DNA of 64,000 nucleotides from a bacterium (GTDB taxonomy: Bacteria > Electryoneota > Electryoneia > Electryoneales > Electryoneaceae): positions 14,709-78,708 of the forward strand of contig JANQEY010000121.1 in assembly GCA_028278125.1 (NCBI GenBank), read 5' to 3'. A model generated the notes under the pieces. That model saw only the letters and a program-made list of their open reading frames with translations, was not told the origin of the DNA and ran no database searches. Position 1 is the first letter of the stretch, and every line of letters begins with the position of its first letter. The translations under genes and the position numbers were made by a program. Shown here piece by piece: positions 28,441 through 36,567 of this stretch.

Positions 28441-28755
28441 TCATATAAAAAAACTACGTTTAACTCTATGTTTTAACATCTCATATTTTTGCCGCCGCAT
28501 CGCTTCTTCGTGTGAAATAAATCTTCCAGTTTTCAGACAACGGTTTTTTCTTGACGCATTATTTTTGACAATAGATTCATCTTTTCGGTTGGCGTCTTTA
28601 CTCGAAAAAAATCTATCGGTTTTAATACATCGGTCGTTGTTCGAAGTCGAATTTTCACTGTTAGATTTTTGTTTTTGGTTTAAAAGGTAATTTAGCACAA
28701 CCCCGAAGCAAGCGGCGACGATACTTACAAAAAGGGGATGAGCAAGTAAATCCAT
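28441..28755 (-). CDS. small membrane-anchored protein with duplicated Cys-Lys-Thr-x-Arg-Phe motif
   Basis: 104 residues. A single N-terminal hydrophobic segment (about 7-25) would anchor it; the rest is basic and polar. Two related segments occur: DRCIKTDRFFSSKDANRK at 41-58 and NRCLKTGRFISHEEAMRR at 71-88. Each has Arg-Cys-x-Lys-Thr-x-Arg-Phe followed by an Ala-rich basic helix. A clear ribosome site (GGAGATGTAA) precedes ATG 28755, so the gene is likely real. No family recognised. It is transcribed away from the next island gene. Confidence 0.6.
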   Translation of the reverse strand: MDLLAHPLFVSIVAACFGVVLNYLLNQKQKSNSENSTSNNDRCIKTDRFFSSKDANRKDESIVKNNASRKNRCLKTGRFISHEEAMRRQKYEMLKHRVKRSFFI

Positions 28756-28876
28756 TTACATCTCCGATAAAGCTGTTATGAACTTTTTTACGCAGCCATT
28801 GTAATCCCCTTTCTATTTATTGACGCCATTTATAAGTTAATAAATTAAAACTAGTAACTCAAGTTTTATCATTAAA

Positions 28877-28893
28877 ATGTAGTGAAACTACAT
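28877..28893. promoter_or_regulatory. perfect inverted repeat between divergent island genes (possible operator)
   Basis: ATGTAGT-GAA-ACTACAT, a 7-3-7 perfect palindrome in the 277-base gap between two divergently transcribed genes. It could be a regulator-binding site. No repeat copy was seen elsewhere in the window. Confidence 0.3.
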
Positions 28894-28945
28894 AGTGTAT
28901 ACGGAGAGCAAATAATATTAAAAAATGAATTACATTTTTTAAGAA

Positions 28946-28973
28946 TTGATTTAACTTCTCTTTCTTGTATATT
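28946..28973 (+). promoter_or_regulatory. candidate promoter for the rightward island genes
   Basis: TTGATT at 28946-28951 and TATATT at 28968-28973 with a 16-base spacer, about 60 bases before the start at 29033. Resembles a housekeeping sigma promoter rather than the TAnnTTTG type. The region is AT-rich, which raises the chance of a false match. Confidence 0.35.
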
Positions 28974-29032
28974 ACAATTAACATTCATTTCTATCGATAT
29001 TTTCCTTCGTTTTACCAAAGGAGGATTTTGTC

Positions 29033-29776
29033 ATGCCGAATAATCCATTTTCAAAACTTCTGTCAGGTCTTGGTAGTTTTTTCGCATTTATAATCAAGGG
29101 AATTCTCTTTCTTGCTTTTCTGTGGGGGGAATTTGGTGGATTATATCACTCATTTAGATATCATAATGATGTTGTAATTGCATTTCTCGTCCCCCCAATT
29201 GCATGGTATAGATCAATTGAGTTTTTCTGGTGTAAAGAGAGACGAGCCAATGATATATATATTAGTCAACCTGAATTATCCACAGACGAATACTCGGAGA
29301 TGAGCTTAATCTTCAATAAAGCGTTCGAAGATTCATTAACTGATGAAGATATATCCAGACTTAAACAACTGTATTCTGATTTTGAACACAGGACGGGAGA
29401 AGCTTTCGATGAGAAAGATGTTTACACTTATGAAACAATGATGGAAGCGAAAGTATTGTATGAAAGAGAAGTGGGCAGATGTATTTTAAGCTCAATAGAC
29501 AGTGAACAACCGTTTTATTCCGATGACTATAAGAAACTTAAAAAACTTTTAAAGCAATATGGTTATGTTCATCCCGAAAAACTTAAGAGAGATCATGAAA
29601 AAATCAAATCGGCCGGATTTAGAACTCCTTGGACTGATGAATTGGGGATGTCATACTATCCTCCATCGAGAGAAGAAGCCTTAGAGGGTTTACGCGATAT
29701 AGACATTCTAGAAATCAATAATAAGAAAATAGTAGCTATGATGTTTGAAATAATTAAAGAACGTGAAAAACAATAA
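29033..29776 (+). CDS. hypothetical protein with N-terminal membrane segments
   Basis: 247 residues; a strong AAAGGAGGATTTTGTC ribosome site fixes ATG 29033. One or two hydrophobic segments (about 11-35 and 45-60) are followed by a cytoplasmic part rich in Glu, Asp, Lys and Tyr, mostly helical in look (KLKKLLKQYGYVHPEKLKRDHEKIK). No family recognised. AT-rich codon use contrasts with the flanking housekeeping genes, which suggests horizontal acquisition. It begins an apparent three-gene rightward run. Confidence 0.7.
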   Translation: MPNNPFSKLLSGLGSFFAFIIKGILFLAFLWGEFGGLYHSFRYHNDVVIAFLVPPIAWYRSIEFFWCKERRANDIYISQPELSTDEYSEMSLIFNKAFEDSLTDEDISRLKQLYSDFEHRTGEAFDEKDVYTYETMMEAKVLYEREVGRCILSSIDSEQPFYSDDYKKLKKLLKQYGYVHPEKLKRDHEKIKSAGFRTPWTDELGMSYYPPSREEALEGLRDIDILEINNKKIVAMMFEIIKEREKQ

Positions 29777-29835
29777 TATTTCATAAGGGTTAATGGATTT
29801 TTCAGTTGGACGTTATCGGAATTCTTGGAGGATTC

Positions 29836-30660
29836 GTGAATTTGTCAAAATATGAGCCAAAATGGACTGAAGTTAATAAAACGCCATGTCCTAAAGGATC
29901 GTTTGACTGTCCACATTGTGGCACGAGGTTACCAGCTGAGTTTAAACATGCAAAGCTTTCTCATACCTATCTCGACTCAGCAGTCATGCGAACTTTTGGA
30001 GGTCATCTAAGAGGAGGTGTTCTTGATAATGCTAACCTAAAACTATTTTCATGTCCTTCATGCAATCATCCTACATTCCATGTTGAAATTGTAAGAAAAG
30101 TGGGCAGGGCAAAAAAGACCATCATTGATGGCTATTTATATCCTATTCACAATGAAATAATGGGTATTTTAGGTGATGTTCCAGTAAATTATCGAGAATT
30201 ATTTGAAGAAGCAGCTAACACCTTGCAAACGAGCGCTCGTGCTTGCGTTGCATTAAGTCGTGTTTTACTTGAGAATATTCTGATAAATGAAGGTTATCCT
30301 AAGAGAGAGAAAAACAAGAAGCTAAAAAAGGATGGACGAATTGATCTATATAATAGAGTTCTAGATTTCACTGAGGATTTAGATATTCCGCTAAGACTAA
30401 GGAGTCGAGTAGATATTGTCAGGACTGAGGCAAATATTTTCCTTCATGAGAGCGATGTTCCCGCAGGTTTTATAGGTGAAGAGGGGAAGAAGGAAGCAGT
30501 TGGTTGTCTGGCAATCATCAAAGATATTTTGAATTACTTTTATATAGAAAAAGCAGAATGCGATGCGGAGGAAGAGGCTGTCAAATCGAAGATTAGAGAA
30601 GCCGGTGGCAATTTGGTTGAGCCAGAAGAAGGGAAGGATTCAGAAGAAGAATCTAAATAA
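29836..30660 (+). CDS. DUF4145-like protein with paired CxxC motifs
   Basis: 274 residues from GTG 29836, selected because TTGGAGG lies just upstream; a TTG at 29806 would add 10 residues. Two zinc-ribbon-type pairs, CPHC (about residue 25) and CPSC (about 67), are followed by a helical domain with the DUF4145 pattern: ELFEEAANTLQTSARACVALSRVLLENILINEG, then RVDIVRTEANIFLHES, matching the usual 'R..GN..aH' site. DUF4145 proteins occur often beside restriction and other defence genes but have no settled biochemical role. The tail is acidic. AT-rich codon use. Confidence 0.75.
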   Translation: MNLSKYEPKWTEVNKTPCPKGSFDCPHCGTRLPAEFKHAKLSHTYLDSAVMRTFGGHLRGGVLDNANLKLFSCPSCNHPTFHVEIVRKVGRAKKTIIDGYLYPIHNEIMGILGDVPVNYRELFEEAANTLQTSARACVALSRVLLENILINEGYPKREKNKKLKKDGRIDLYNRVLDFTEDLDIPLRLRSRVDIVRTEANIFLHESDVPAGFIGEEGKKEAVGCLAIIKDILNYFYIEKAECDAEEEAVKSKIREAGGNLVEPEEGKDSEEESK

Positions 30661-30929
30661 TATACTTCCTCAGCTATTAAAACAGAGAGTCGAGTTCAAT
30701 ATGATGTTCAAATGATTATGCATTAAAGATGCTTAAAATTTAGTGATGATTAAAATTAGGTCGAATTGGAAGCCCAGAGCTGAAGTGAAGCCGGTTTTTG
30801 AGTCCTTTCCAAAAATACATTCTCATTAAGCTGTTTAGTTGTTATGTATTTGATATATGGGATAAATATTGGAGAAATTCAAGTTGTCTATTATATTCTG
30901 CGAAAATCAATATACGCAGGAGTGTTGTC

Positions 30930-31166
30930 ATGCAGCTTTTTGACCAGATTAGTTTAATTGGGATCATTCTAACTTTAATCGGAACCATACTCACATTATT
31001 AATACTAGTTTTTAGTGGTGGAAAATGGATAGGAAGGACTGATCAGATGTTACACATGTTAAATGATAAAATGCAGCAATTAAATGAGAATATTGATCAG
31101 AATAATAAAATAATAAAACTTCATATTAAGAAATTAAATGACAGAATTGATAATTTAGGAGGCTAA
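30930..31166 (+). CDS. small membrane protein with coiled-coil tail
   Basis: 78 residues. ATG 30930 has CGCAGGAGTGTTGTC upstream; a longer in-frame start at 30798 lacks such a site and would add an unlikely N-terminus. One long hydrophobic span (about 7-32), then a Lys/Asn/Gln/Asp-rich heptad-like tail (MLNDKMQQLNENIDQNNKIIK). Could oligomerise at the membrane. No family recognised. It ends 150 bases before the shared terminator at 31318. Confidence 0.6.
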   Translation: MQLFDQISLIGIILTLIGTILTLLILVFSGGKWIGRTDQMLHMLNDKMQQLNENIDQNNKIIKLHIKKLNDRIDNLGG

Positions 31167-31317
31167 TTCAATAAGATCGAACAGGAGTGTCTGGAGAGAG
31201 CATATTCCCAGCAAGATTTCAAGAAGTTTTTAGTATTGGTATTTATCTCGATATGTTTCGGTTTTCAGAGGTTCTGAGAGTATTTCGAGAGATTGATTAA
31301 AGTGTTACTTAATAAGA

Positions 31318-31346
31318 GAAACCAGCCTGTAAGTAAGGCTGGTTTC
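31318..31346. terminator. bidirectional terminator between convergent genes
   Basis: Perfect 11-pair stem GAAACCAGCCT / AGGCTGGTTTC with a 7-base loop, flanked by TTCTGTT on the + side and TCTTATT on the - side. It lies between the rightward island and the leftward transporter genes and can end both. Confidence 0.75.
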
Positions 31347-31376
31347 TTCTGTTATATCGCTTATGCTAAAGTATTG

Positions 31377-33083
31377 CTAAAAGTGTGCTTTCTGAATCGG
31401 TTCATGCTTTCTTGAGAAATAATCTTCCTTTGCAACTTGTACTTTTTTGCCTAGGAAGAGTAATGCAATCAGGTTGGGGAACGCCATCAGCGACAGTGCT
31501 ATATCACCAAATCCCCAGGCCGCTTCGAGGGCTAGATTCGCCCCGATAAAGATCACTATTACATAAATTATCCTGTAGATTTTTACACCCTGCCTGCCGA
31601 ACAGGTAAACAGTCGCACGGTCACCGTAATAGCTCCATGAAATGGCTGTTGAGATTGCGAAGAGAAATACTCCAAGGCTGACCATCCAGCTGCCCCATTT
31701 TCCTCCCAGGCCTGTTTCGAAAGCCTGGGCTGTTAACAGGGAACCGTTCCGCATCCCCTTACCCTCAATCCTTAAATCGGGATAAGGATCTGAATAGAGG
31801 TTTGACGTTATAATCTCGCCCGTCGAATCTCGAGAAACCGGGTATACTTCAATTAGACCTTCATCGTTAACTTTTAGTCGTCCCTCTTTGATAACGAATA
31901 AACTGTCATCCTCCATGTAATTAAACCGTGGTTCCTGGAGGAAGCTGTCATTATAAATAAGTTTTATCCCAAGGGCTTTGCCCTCAACTATCGGTCTTGT
32001 ACCTGTGAAGAGGTCTTCTTCATCAACTTCGCCACCGGGATTCAATTTTGTCATACCAACCACGACCATGGCATCCGAAGGTTCAATGACTGTTGGATAT
32101 GGTGTTTTCCAAGCTCCGCTGGTGATAATTGTTAATCCTGTCAGGGTGCAGATCAACAGCGTGTCGATAAAAGGACCAACCATTGCCACTGTACCCTCGC
32201 GGACAGGTTCTTCAGTTTTTGCAGCGGCGTGAGCGATTGGCGCTGATCCCTGCCCCGATTCATTCGAGAACAATCCACGTTTCACACCCCAAAGAAGAGC
32301 CATAAAGAATGTCGCCCCGGCAAATCCGCCAACACCGGCTCGGAAACTGAACGCTGAAGTGAAGATCAGGTTAAACGCTTTCGGAACTTCAGATGCATGT
32401 GTACCAATTACAACCAGGGCACTGACTATATAAACAACAGCCATAAACGGAACTAACCGACTGGCTACAACACCAATTCGTTTAATCCCGCCAATGATTA
32501 CCATGCCAACAAGCAGTGCCATTGTCAGGCCGGTGATCCATTTCGGTATGCTGAAATCAGCATAAAAACTGTCGCTGACGGTAAAAGCCTGTACCATGTT
32601 GCCCTGGCCAAAGCTGGAGACCGCTGCGCAAAACGCAAAAATAACAGCCAAAGGCTTCCATGATTTTCCCAATCCCATTTCGATGTAATACATCGGGCCG
32701 CCGGACGCGCTTCCGTCCTTATGAATTTTACGGTGGAACATCGCCAGGGTAGCTTCACTGAATTTTGTCGCCATTCCAACAAATGCAGTTACCCACATCC
32801 AGAACAGTGCACCCGGGCCCCCGAAGTGAATAGCCGTAGCAACACCGGCGATATTGCCGATACCAATAGTCGCCGACAATGCCGCTGAAAGTGCCTGGAG
32901 ATGGTTAATGTCGCCCGTATCGTTCGGGTCGTCATAAATTCCCGCGATTACCCGCCAACTGTGACCAAACTGGATCATTTGTACTAACTTCAAGCGGATT
33001 GTCAGGTACAGACCTGTTCCAATCAGCGGAATAATCAACAAGGTGCCTAATAACCCTGATGTAGTATCAATAAAATTCTGCAT
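31377..33083 (-). CDS. AGCS family sodium:alanine/glycine symporter with long external insertion
   Basis: 568 residues from ATG 33083 (a GTG two codons earlier is possible; no good ribosome site is visible for either). Family motifs: ALSAALSATIGIGNIAGVATAIHFGGPGALFWMW, SGGPMYYIE, GLFSNESGQGSAPIAHAAA and FAISTAISWSYYGDRA. Imports alanine or glycine with sodium. Usual members are about 450-490 residues; here about 100 extra polar residues (roughly 335-445, acidic with repeated strands) lie between the membrane spans around TSGAWKTPYP and FETGLGGKWG, probably facing the periplasm. Second gene after the NSS transporter, 32 bases apart, so probably under the same leader. Confidence 0.93.
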   Translation of the reverse strand: MQNFIDTTSGLLGTLLIIPLIGTGLYLTIRLKLVQMIQFGHSWRVIAGIYDDPNDTGDINHLQALSAALSATIGIGNIAGVATAIHFGGPGALFWMWVTAFVGMATKFSEATLAMFHRKIHKDGSASGGPMYYIEMGLGKSWKPLAVIFAFCAAVSSFGQGNMVQAFTVSDSFYADFSIPKWITGLTMALLVGMVIIGGIKRIGVVASRLVPFMAVVYIVSALVVIGTHASEVPKAFNLIFTSAFSFRAGVGGFAGATFFMALLWGVKRGLFSNESGQGSAPIAHAAAKTEEPVREGTVAMVGPFIDTLLICTLTGLTIITSGAWKTPYPTVIEPSDAMVVVGMTKLNPGGEVDEEDLFTGTRPIVEGKALGIKLIYNDSFLQEPRFNYMEDDSLFVIKEGRLKVNDEGLIEVYPVSRDSTGEIITSNLYSDPYPDLRIEGKGMRNGSLLTAQAFETGLGGKWGSWMVSLGVFLFAISTAISWSYYGDRATVYLFGRQGVKIYRIIYVIVIFIGANLALEAAWGFGDIALSLMAFPNLIALLFLGKKVQVAKEDYFSRKHEPIQKAHF

Positions 33084-33115
33084 GTTCACACACGTGTTTG
33101 TTGGTTCGAAAAATA

Positions 33116-34591
33116 TTATTCAACCGGTTCTACAAGCTCGTCGGTGGAGCCAGTTTGCTCTTCAGTTTCCGAAGGAGTTGAAATCTCTTCACTATCCTGT
33201 TGCGTGTCGCCGGTATGTGGATTTTCAGCTGATTTTTTTGGCAGCAGGTTAGTAACAAGGATCACGGCCACCGCGATAGGAGCAAGTATTCTCGCCATCC
33301 ATATCCAGATATTAAAAAACTGCAGGTTGGGATTACCATCCTTGATTTCCTTTGCAATCCTCGCTCTTCCCCAGACCCAACCGGCAAAAATCGCGATAAA
33401 TATCCCACCAACAGGGAGGAGGATATTTGCCGTCAGGTAATCGGCGAGGGCAAAGAAACCCTTTCCGAAGATGGTGAAATCCTTCCATACACCAAAGCTC
33501 AGTGCTGACGGCACACCAAGTACAAAAGCTATGACTGCCATTATCACCGTTGATCGTGATCGTGTCCATCGTAGCTCGTCGGTAGCGAAACTTACCATCA
33601 CTTCCAGCAGGCTGATGGCGGATGTTAATGCAGCAATGCTCAGGAGAATAAAGAATAAAACGGCGAGAAGATTTCCAAACGGAAGCTGACCGAAAACCAT
33701 CGGGAGGACTTTAAAAGTTAATCCTTCTCCGCCTTCAGGGGCAAAACCCATGGCAAAAACAGCCGGGAAAATTGCGATACCGGAAAAGACTGCAATTCCC
33801 ATGTCTAAACCCGCAACTGTTCCCGCACTCGAAAAGAGATTTGTCTTACGATCCAGGTAGGAACCATAGGTGATCATTACGCCCATTCCCAGGCTGAGGC
33901 TGTAGAATGCCTGTCCCATCGCCATCAGGATAGTTTCAAAGTTCAACTTGCCAAAATCAGGTTTGAATAAAAACGCCAAGCCTTCACCACTACCCGGGAG
34001 GGTTAAGGAACGAACTATCAGGAGGATAAGAAGTACAAAAAGCGTAGGCATGAGGATTTTTGACCATCGTTCGATACCGCTCTTTACACCTTGGCTGACA
34101 ACAACAATACAGAGCAGCATAAAAACAAAATGGTAAATTACTACCTGTCCGCTGGAACTGACAAAATTCTCAAAAGCGGTTCCCGCGTCTGCTGCCGTGG
34201 CAAAACTTGCTGTTACACCCGAGATGGATTTTACAAGGTATGCCAGAGTCCAACCGGCTACAATTGAATAATAGGATAGTATTATTATTCCAGTAATTAA
34301 CCCTATTAATCCGATTATCCACCAGGCTGAGTTGGGCATTATCGCCTTAAATGCGCCAACAGGATTACGACCGCTGCCGCGTCCTATGGAAAGTTCCGCA
34401 CCCATGATAGGAATACCAATGAGTATTACACATGCCACGTAAATTATTAAAAAAGCGAATCCACCGTTCTCACCAAGCACATAGGGGAACCTCCAGATAT
34501 TTCCCAATCCGATAGCGCTCCCTGCCGCGGCAAGAACAAAACCCAGCTTGCTCCCCCAGGTCTCACGCTGATTTCCACCTGTCGGCTGCAT
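33116..34591 (-). CDS. NSS/SNF family sodium-dependent amino-acid transporter
   Basis: 491 residues with about 11-12 membrane spans. The first span has the signature GFVLAAAGSAIGLGNIWRFPY with the unwound sodium/substrate site, followed by GGFAFLIIYVACVILIGIPIM. LeuT-fold symporter for amino acids; the exact substrate is not readable. The C-terminal ~45 residues are a Glu/Thr/Ser-rich tail. Start ATG 34591 has GGAGAGGG six bases upstream, the same sequence that can be paired off by the leader described below. Confidence 0.93.
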   Translation of the reverse strand: MQPTGGNQRETWGSKLGFVLAAAGSAIGLGNIWRFPYVLGENGGFAFLIIYVACVILIGIPIMGAELSIGRGSGRNPVGAFKAIMPNSAWWIIGLIGLITGIIILSYYSIVAGWTLAYLVKSISGVTASFATAADAGTAFENFVSSSGQVVIYHFVFMLLCIVVVSQGVKSGIERWSKILMPTLFVLLILLIVRSLTLPGSGEGLAFLFKPDFGKLNFETILMAMGQAFYSLSLGMGVMITYGSYLDRKTNLFSSAGTVAGLDMGIAVFSGIAIFPAVFAMGFAPEGGEGLTFKVLPMVFGQLPFGNLLAVLFFILLSIAALTSAISLLEVMVSFATDELRWTRSRSTVIMAVIAFVLGVPSALSFGVWKDFTIFGKGFFALADYLTANILLPVGGIFIAIFAGWVWGRARIAKEIKDGNPNLQFFNIWIWMARILAPIAVAVILVTNLLPKKSAENPHTGDTQQDSEEISTPSETEEQTGSTDELVEPVE

Positions 34592-34593
34592 CT

Positions 34594-34815
34594 AAATCCC
34601 TCTCCGGTTCATGTCGATTGAAGTTCCGCATAAGGTAGAATCAAGCAAAGCATATCGCAACTGAGACATGATTCGTTTGGAAAAAAGCGTCACTTGAACA
34701 GTGACGCCTAACCAGAGATTGCGAGAGGATTTAGAGCAACTTCTCATCATTTCGCCAGACACATGGTGGATCAAAATCCCATAAAACTCTCTAAATCCGC
34801 TTGGGGAGAGGGATT
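34594..34815 (-). promoter_or_regulatory. structured mRNA leader with terminator and ribosome-site sequestration (riboswitch candidate)
   Basis: Read on the minus strand before the NSS gene. (a) AATCCCTCTCC (34815-34805) is perfectly complementary to GGAGAGGGATT (34605-34595), the ribosome binding site. (b) GGATTTAGAG (34798-34789) pairs perfectly with CTCTAAATCC (34736-34727), closing a 52-base loop, a layout like an aptamer P1 helix. (c) An intrinsic terminator follows at 34707-34681. I could not match it to a known class: glycine riboswitches often precede such transporters, but their ACACCGAAGG and CTCTCAGG cores are missing. A short mobile element with 11-base terminal inverted repeats is an alternative reading. 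Confidence 0.6.
34681..34707 (-). terminator. intrinsic terminator inside the NSS transporter leader
   Basis: Minus-strand stem GCGTCACT / AGTGACGC (8 perfect pairs, 5-base loop) directly followed by six T's. It lies about 90 bases upstream of the NSS start with no gene in front of it, so it must act as an attenuator of the leader or end a short RNA. Confidence 0.8.
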
Positions 34816-34979
34816 CTGCGTAAAAAACGAAAGCTTGAAGTAAATCTTTAAGGTTGGAGTTTCAGGCTCTAGGAAATTAAACACTCAGACACTATCATCG
34901 CATATGTATTCTTATATATAACAATCATTAATAATCATATATTGAACATTTGTTTTTTAGAGTTTAGAGAGTTTTCTCA

Positions 34980-35010
34980 TTGACATAGGGACTAGAGGTT
35001 TATATCTTTG
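34980..35010 (+). promoter_or_regulatory. Bacteroidetes-type promoter of the dcw cluster
   Basis: TTGACA at 34980-34985 and TATCTTTG at 35003-35010 give TTG-N20-TAnnTTTG, an exact fit to the -33/-7 pattern known for Bacteroidetes sigma factors. It lies just before the MraZ boxes and about 85 bases before mraZ. Confidence 0.6.
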
Positions 35011-35017
35011 TGGAGCA

Positions 35018-35057
35018 AAAGGGTTTTAAAAGGGCGTTAAAAGGGTTTTGAAGTGGG
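35018..35057 (+). promoter_or_regulatory. MraZ operator: four direct repeats at 11-base spacing
   Basis: AAAGGG begins at 35018, 35029 and 35040, and a fourth copy AAGTGGG at 35051, each 11 bases after the last. MraZ proteins bind arrays of short G-rich direct repeats (such as GTGGG or AAAGTG) at about one helical turn, upstream of their own operon. Position between the promoter and mraZ fits autorepression. Confidence 0.75.
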
Positions 35058-35093
35058 TTAGAAACCCTTAAATCACCAGCAAGGGAAACTACC

Positions 35094-35582
35094 GTGAGCC
35101 ATTGCCTGTTCTTCGGGACTCATCACAATAAACTTGATGAGAAATCGAGAATTGTCATGCCTGCAGCATACAGGCGTGAGAATCCTCGTGAAGTCCTCGA
35201 AGGTGAATTCTGGCTCACCCCTCACGATTCCGGTTACCTCATGGTTCGCCCCAGTTTTGTCTTTGAAAATCTTGTTCAGTCGATCAAGAACAAGATGGAT
35301 GAAAATCCGCAAAAGGTCAACCTGTTCATCAGGTATTTATATACCAATTCTGTAAAGATCAAGCTTGATTCGCAGAACCGAATTGTCCTTTCCCAGAAAA
35401 TCCGTGAAAAGCTGAAATTCCAGGATCCGAAACCCAGGGAAGATGTAGTCCTCGTGGGATCGGGTGATTATTTCGAAATCTGGCCGGGTGAAAAGTTTGA
35501 GAGTGAAGAAGAGTCTCTGACGAAACTTTCCGGCATGATGGATGAATGGGGGGCAAGCGTGAGCATCGAGACGAACAAGTGA
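35094..35582 (+). CDS. mraZ: transcriptional regulator MraZ
   Basis: 162 residues, GTG start at 35094 with AAGGGAAACTACC upstream. Two AbrB-like MraZ repeats: FFGTHHNKLDEKSRIVMPAAYR near residue 5-26 and the second around SVKIKLDSQNRIVLSQKIRE at about 84-103. It forms ring-shaped multimers and represses the dcw operon in other bacteria. The last 20 residues are an acidic tail. First gene of the cluster, with the direct repeats above as its likely target; ends in a TGATG overlap with rsmH. Confidence 0.95.
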   Translation: MSHCLFFGTHHNKLDEKSRIVMPAAYRRENPREVLEGEFWLTPHDSGYLMVRPSFVFENLVQSIKNKMDENPQKVNLFIRYLYTNSVKIKLDSQNRIVLSQKIREKLKFQDPKPREDVVLVGSGDYFEIWPGEKFESEEESLTKLSGMMDEWGASVSIETNK

Positions 35583-36532
35583 TGCCCGGTGTAAACCGGG
35601 AAGGATCTGAATACGGTACTCACGTGCCGGTTATGCTGGAAACTGTAATCGATCTGCTCTTTGTAACTCCGGGAGGTACATATCTGGACGCAACTGCCGG
35701 CGGTGGTGGTCATTCAGCCGCATTGCTTGAGCGTCTTGATGATAAAGGCAGGGTAATAGCACTGGACAGAGATTTTGACGCGATTAACGCGTTAAAAGAA
35801 CGATTTTCCAAAGAACCTCGCATTCAAATCATACATACTGATTTTGGCAAACTTGGACAAAATGAACACGTTTTAAAGGCAGGGCCGCTTTCTGGTGTTC
35901 TTTTCGATTTTGGAGTCTCGAGTCATATGCTGGATGCGGTTCCCGAAAGAGGATTTTCACATCGGGAGGCCGGGAAATTGGATATGAGAATGGACAGGAG
36001 CCAGGTTTTAACAGCGCATATCGTGCTGAACCAGTATGACCGTACAAAGCTGACAAGAATTATCAGGGAGTACGGGGAAGAAAAACGTGCGGCAAAAGTG
36101 GCGCAGGCAATTATTGATGCACGTCCTATCGAAAATACCGGGGAATTATCCGACGTAATCAGAAATGTTGTACCACTTGTTGATGAAATCAAAACTGTCA
36201 CCAGGGTATTCCAGGCAGTGAGAATTGAAGTCAACAGGGAGTTGGAATCAATCGGGCTGGCGCTGCCCGAAGCAACAAAAAAGTTAAAAAAGGGGGGAAG
36301 GCTTGTGGCCATGTCTTACCACAGCCTTGAAGACCGCCTGGTTAAAAAACACATAGCTGAAAAATCCAAAGATTGTCTTTGTCCAACCCATCAGCCGGTA
36401 TGCACATGTGGCGGGGAAAACGCAGAGTTAAAGCCTGTCCACAAAAAAGTAATCAAAGCTGGAGAAGATGAGATAAAGGATAATCCAAGGGCACGGAGCG
36501 TCAGGATCAGGGCGGCAGAAAAGATCAAGTAG
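35582..36532 (+). CDS. rsmH: 16S rRNA (cytosine(1402)-N4)-methyltransferase
   Basis: 316 residues from ATG 35582, which overlaps the mraZ stop; an in-frame ATG at 35546 is inside mraZ and less likely. Family segments: HVPVMLETVIDLL, the SAM-binding YLDATAGGGGHSAALLERL, FDFGVSSHMLD and GGRLVAMSYHSLEDRLVK. Methylates C1402 in the ribosomal P site. Conserved second gene of dcw clusters. Confidence 0.97.
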   Translation: MPGVNREGSEYGTHVPVMLETVIDLLFVTPGGTYLDATAGGGGHSAALLERLDDKGRVIALDRDFDAINALKERFSKEPRIQIIHTDFGKLGQNEHVLKAGPLSGVLFDFGVSSHMLDAVPERGFSHREAGKLDMRMDRSQVLTAHIVLNQYDRTKLTRIIREYGEEKRAAKVAQAIIDARPIENTGELSDVIRNVVPLVDEIKTVTRVFQAVRIEVNRELESIGLALPEATKKLKKGGRLVAMSYHSLEDRLVKKHIAEKSKDCLCPTHQPVCTCGGENAELKPVHKKVIKAGEDEIKDNPRARSVRIRAAEKIK

Positions 36533-36567
36533 CACGATTTAATCTGATTCACATAATCGAGAAAAAA

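Noticed and set aside
34592..34774. 60-residue leader peptide on the minus strand before the NSS transporter gene
   Set aside because: No run of a regulatory amino acid and no ribosome site; the frame crosses the terminator stem, so the RNA structure explains the region better.
34681..34815. Glycine, T-box or SAM riboswitch
   Set aside because: Conserved cores (ACACCGAAGG, GGGTGGNACCGCG, or the SAM-I core) are not present.
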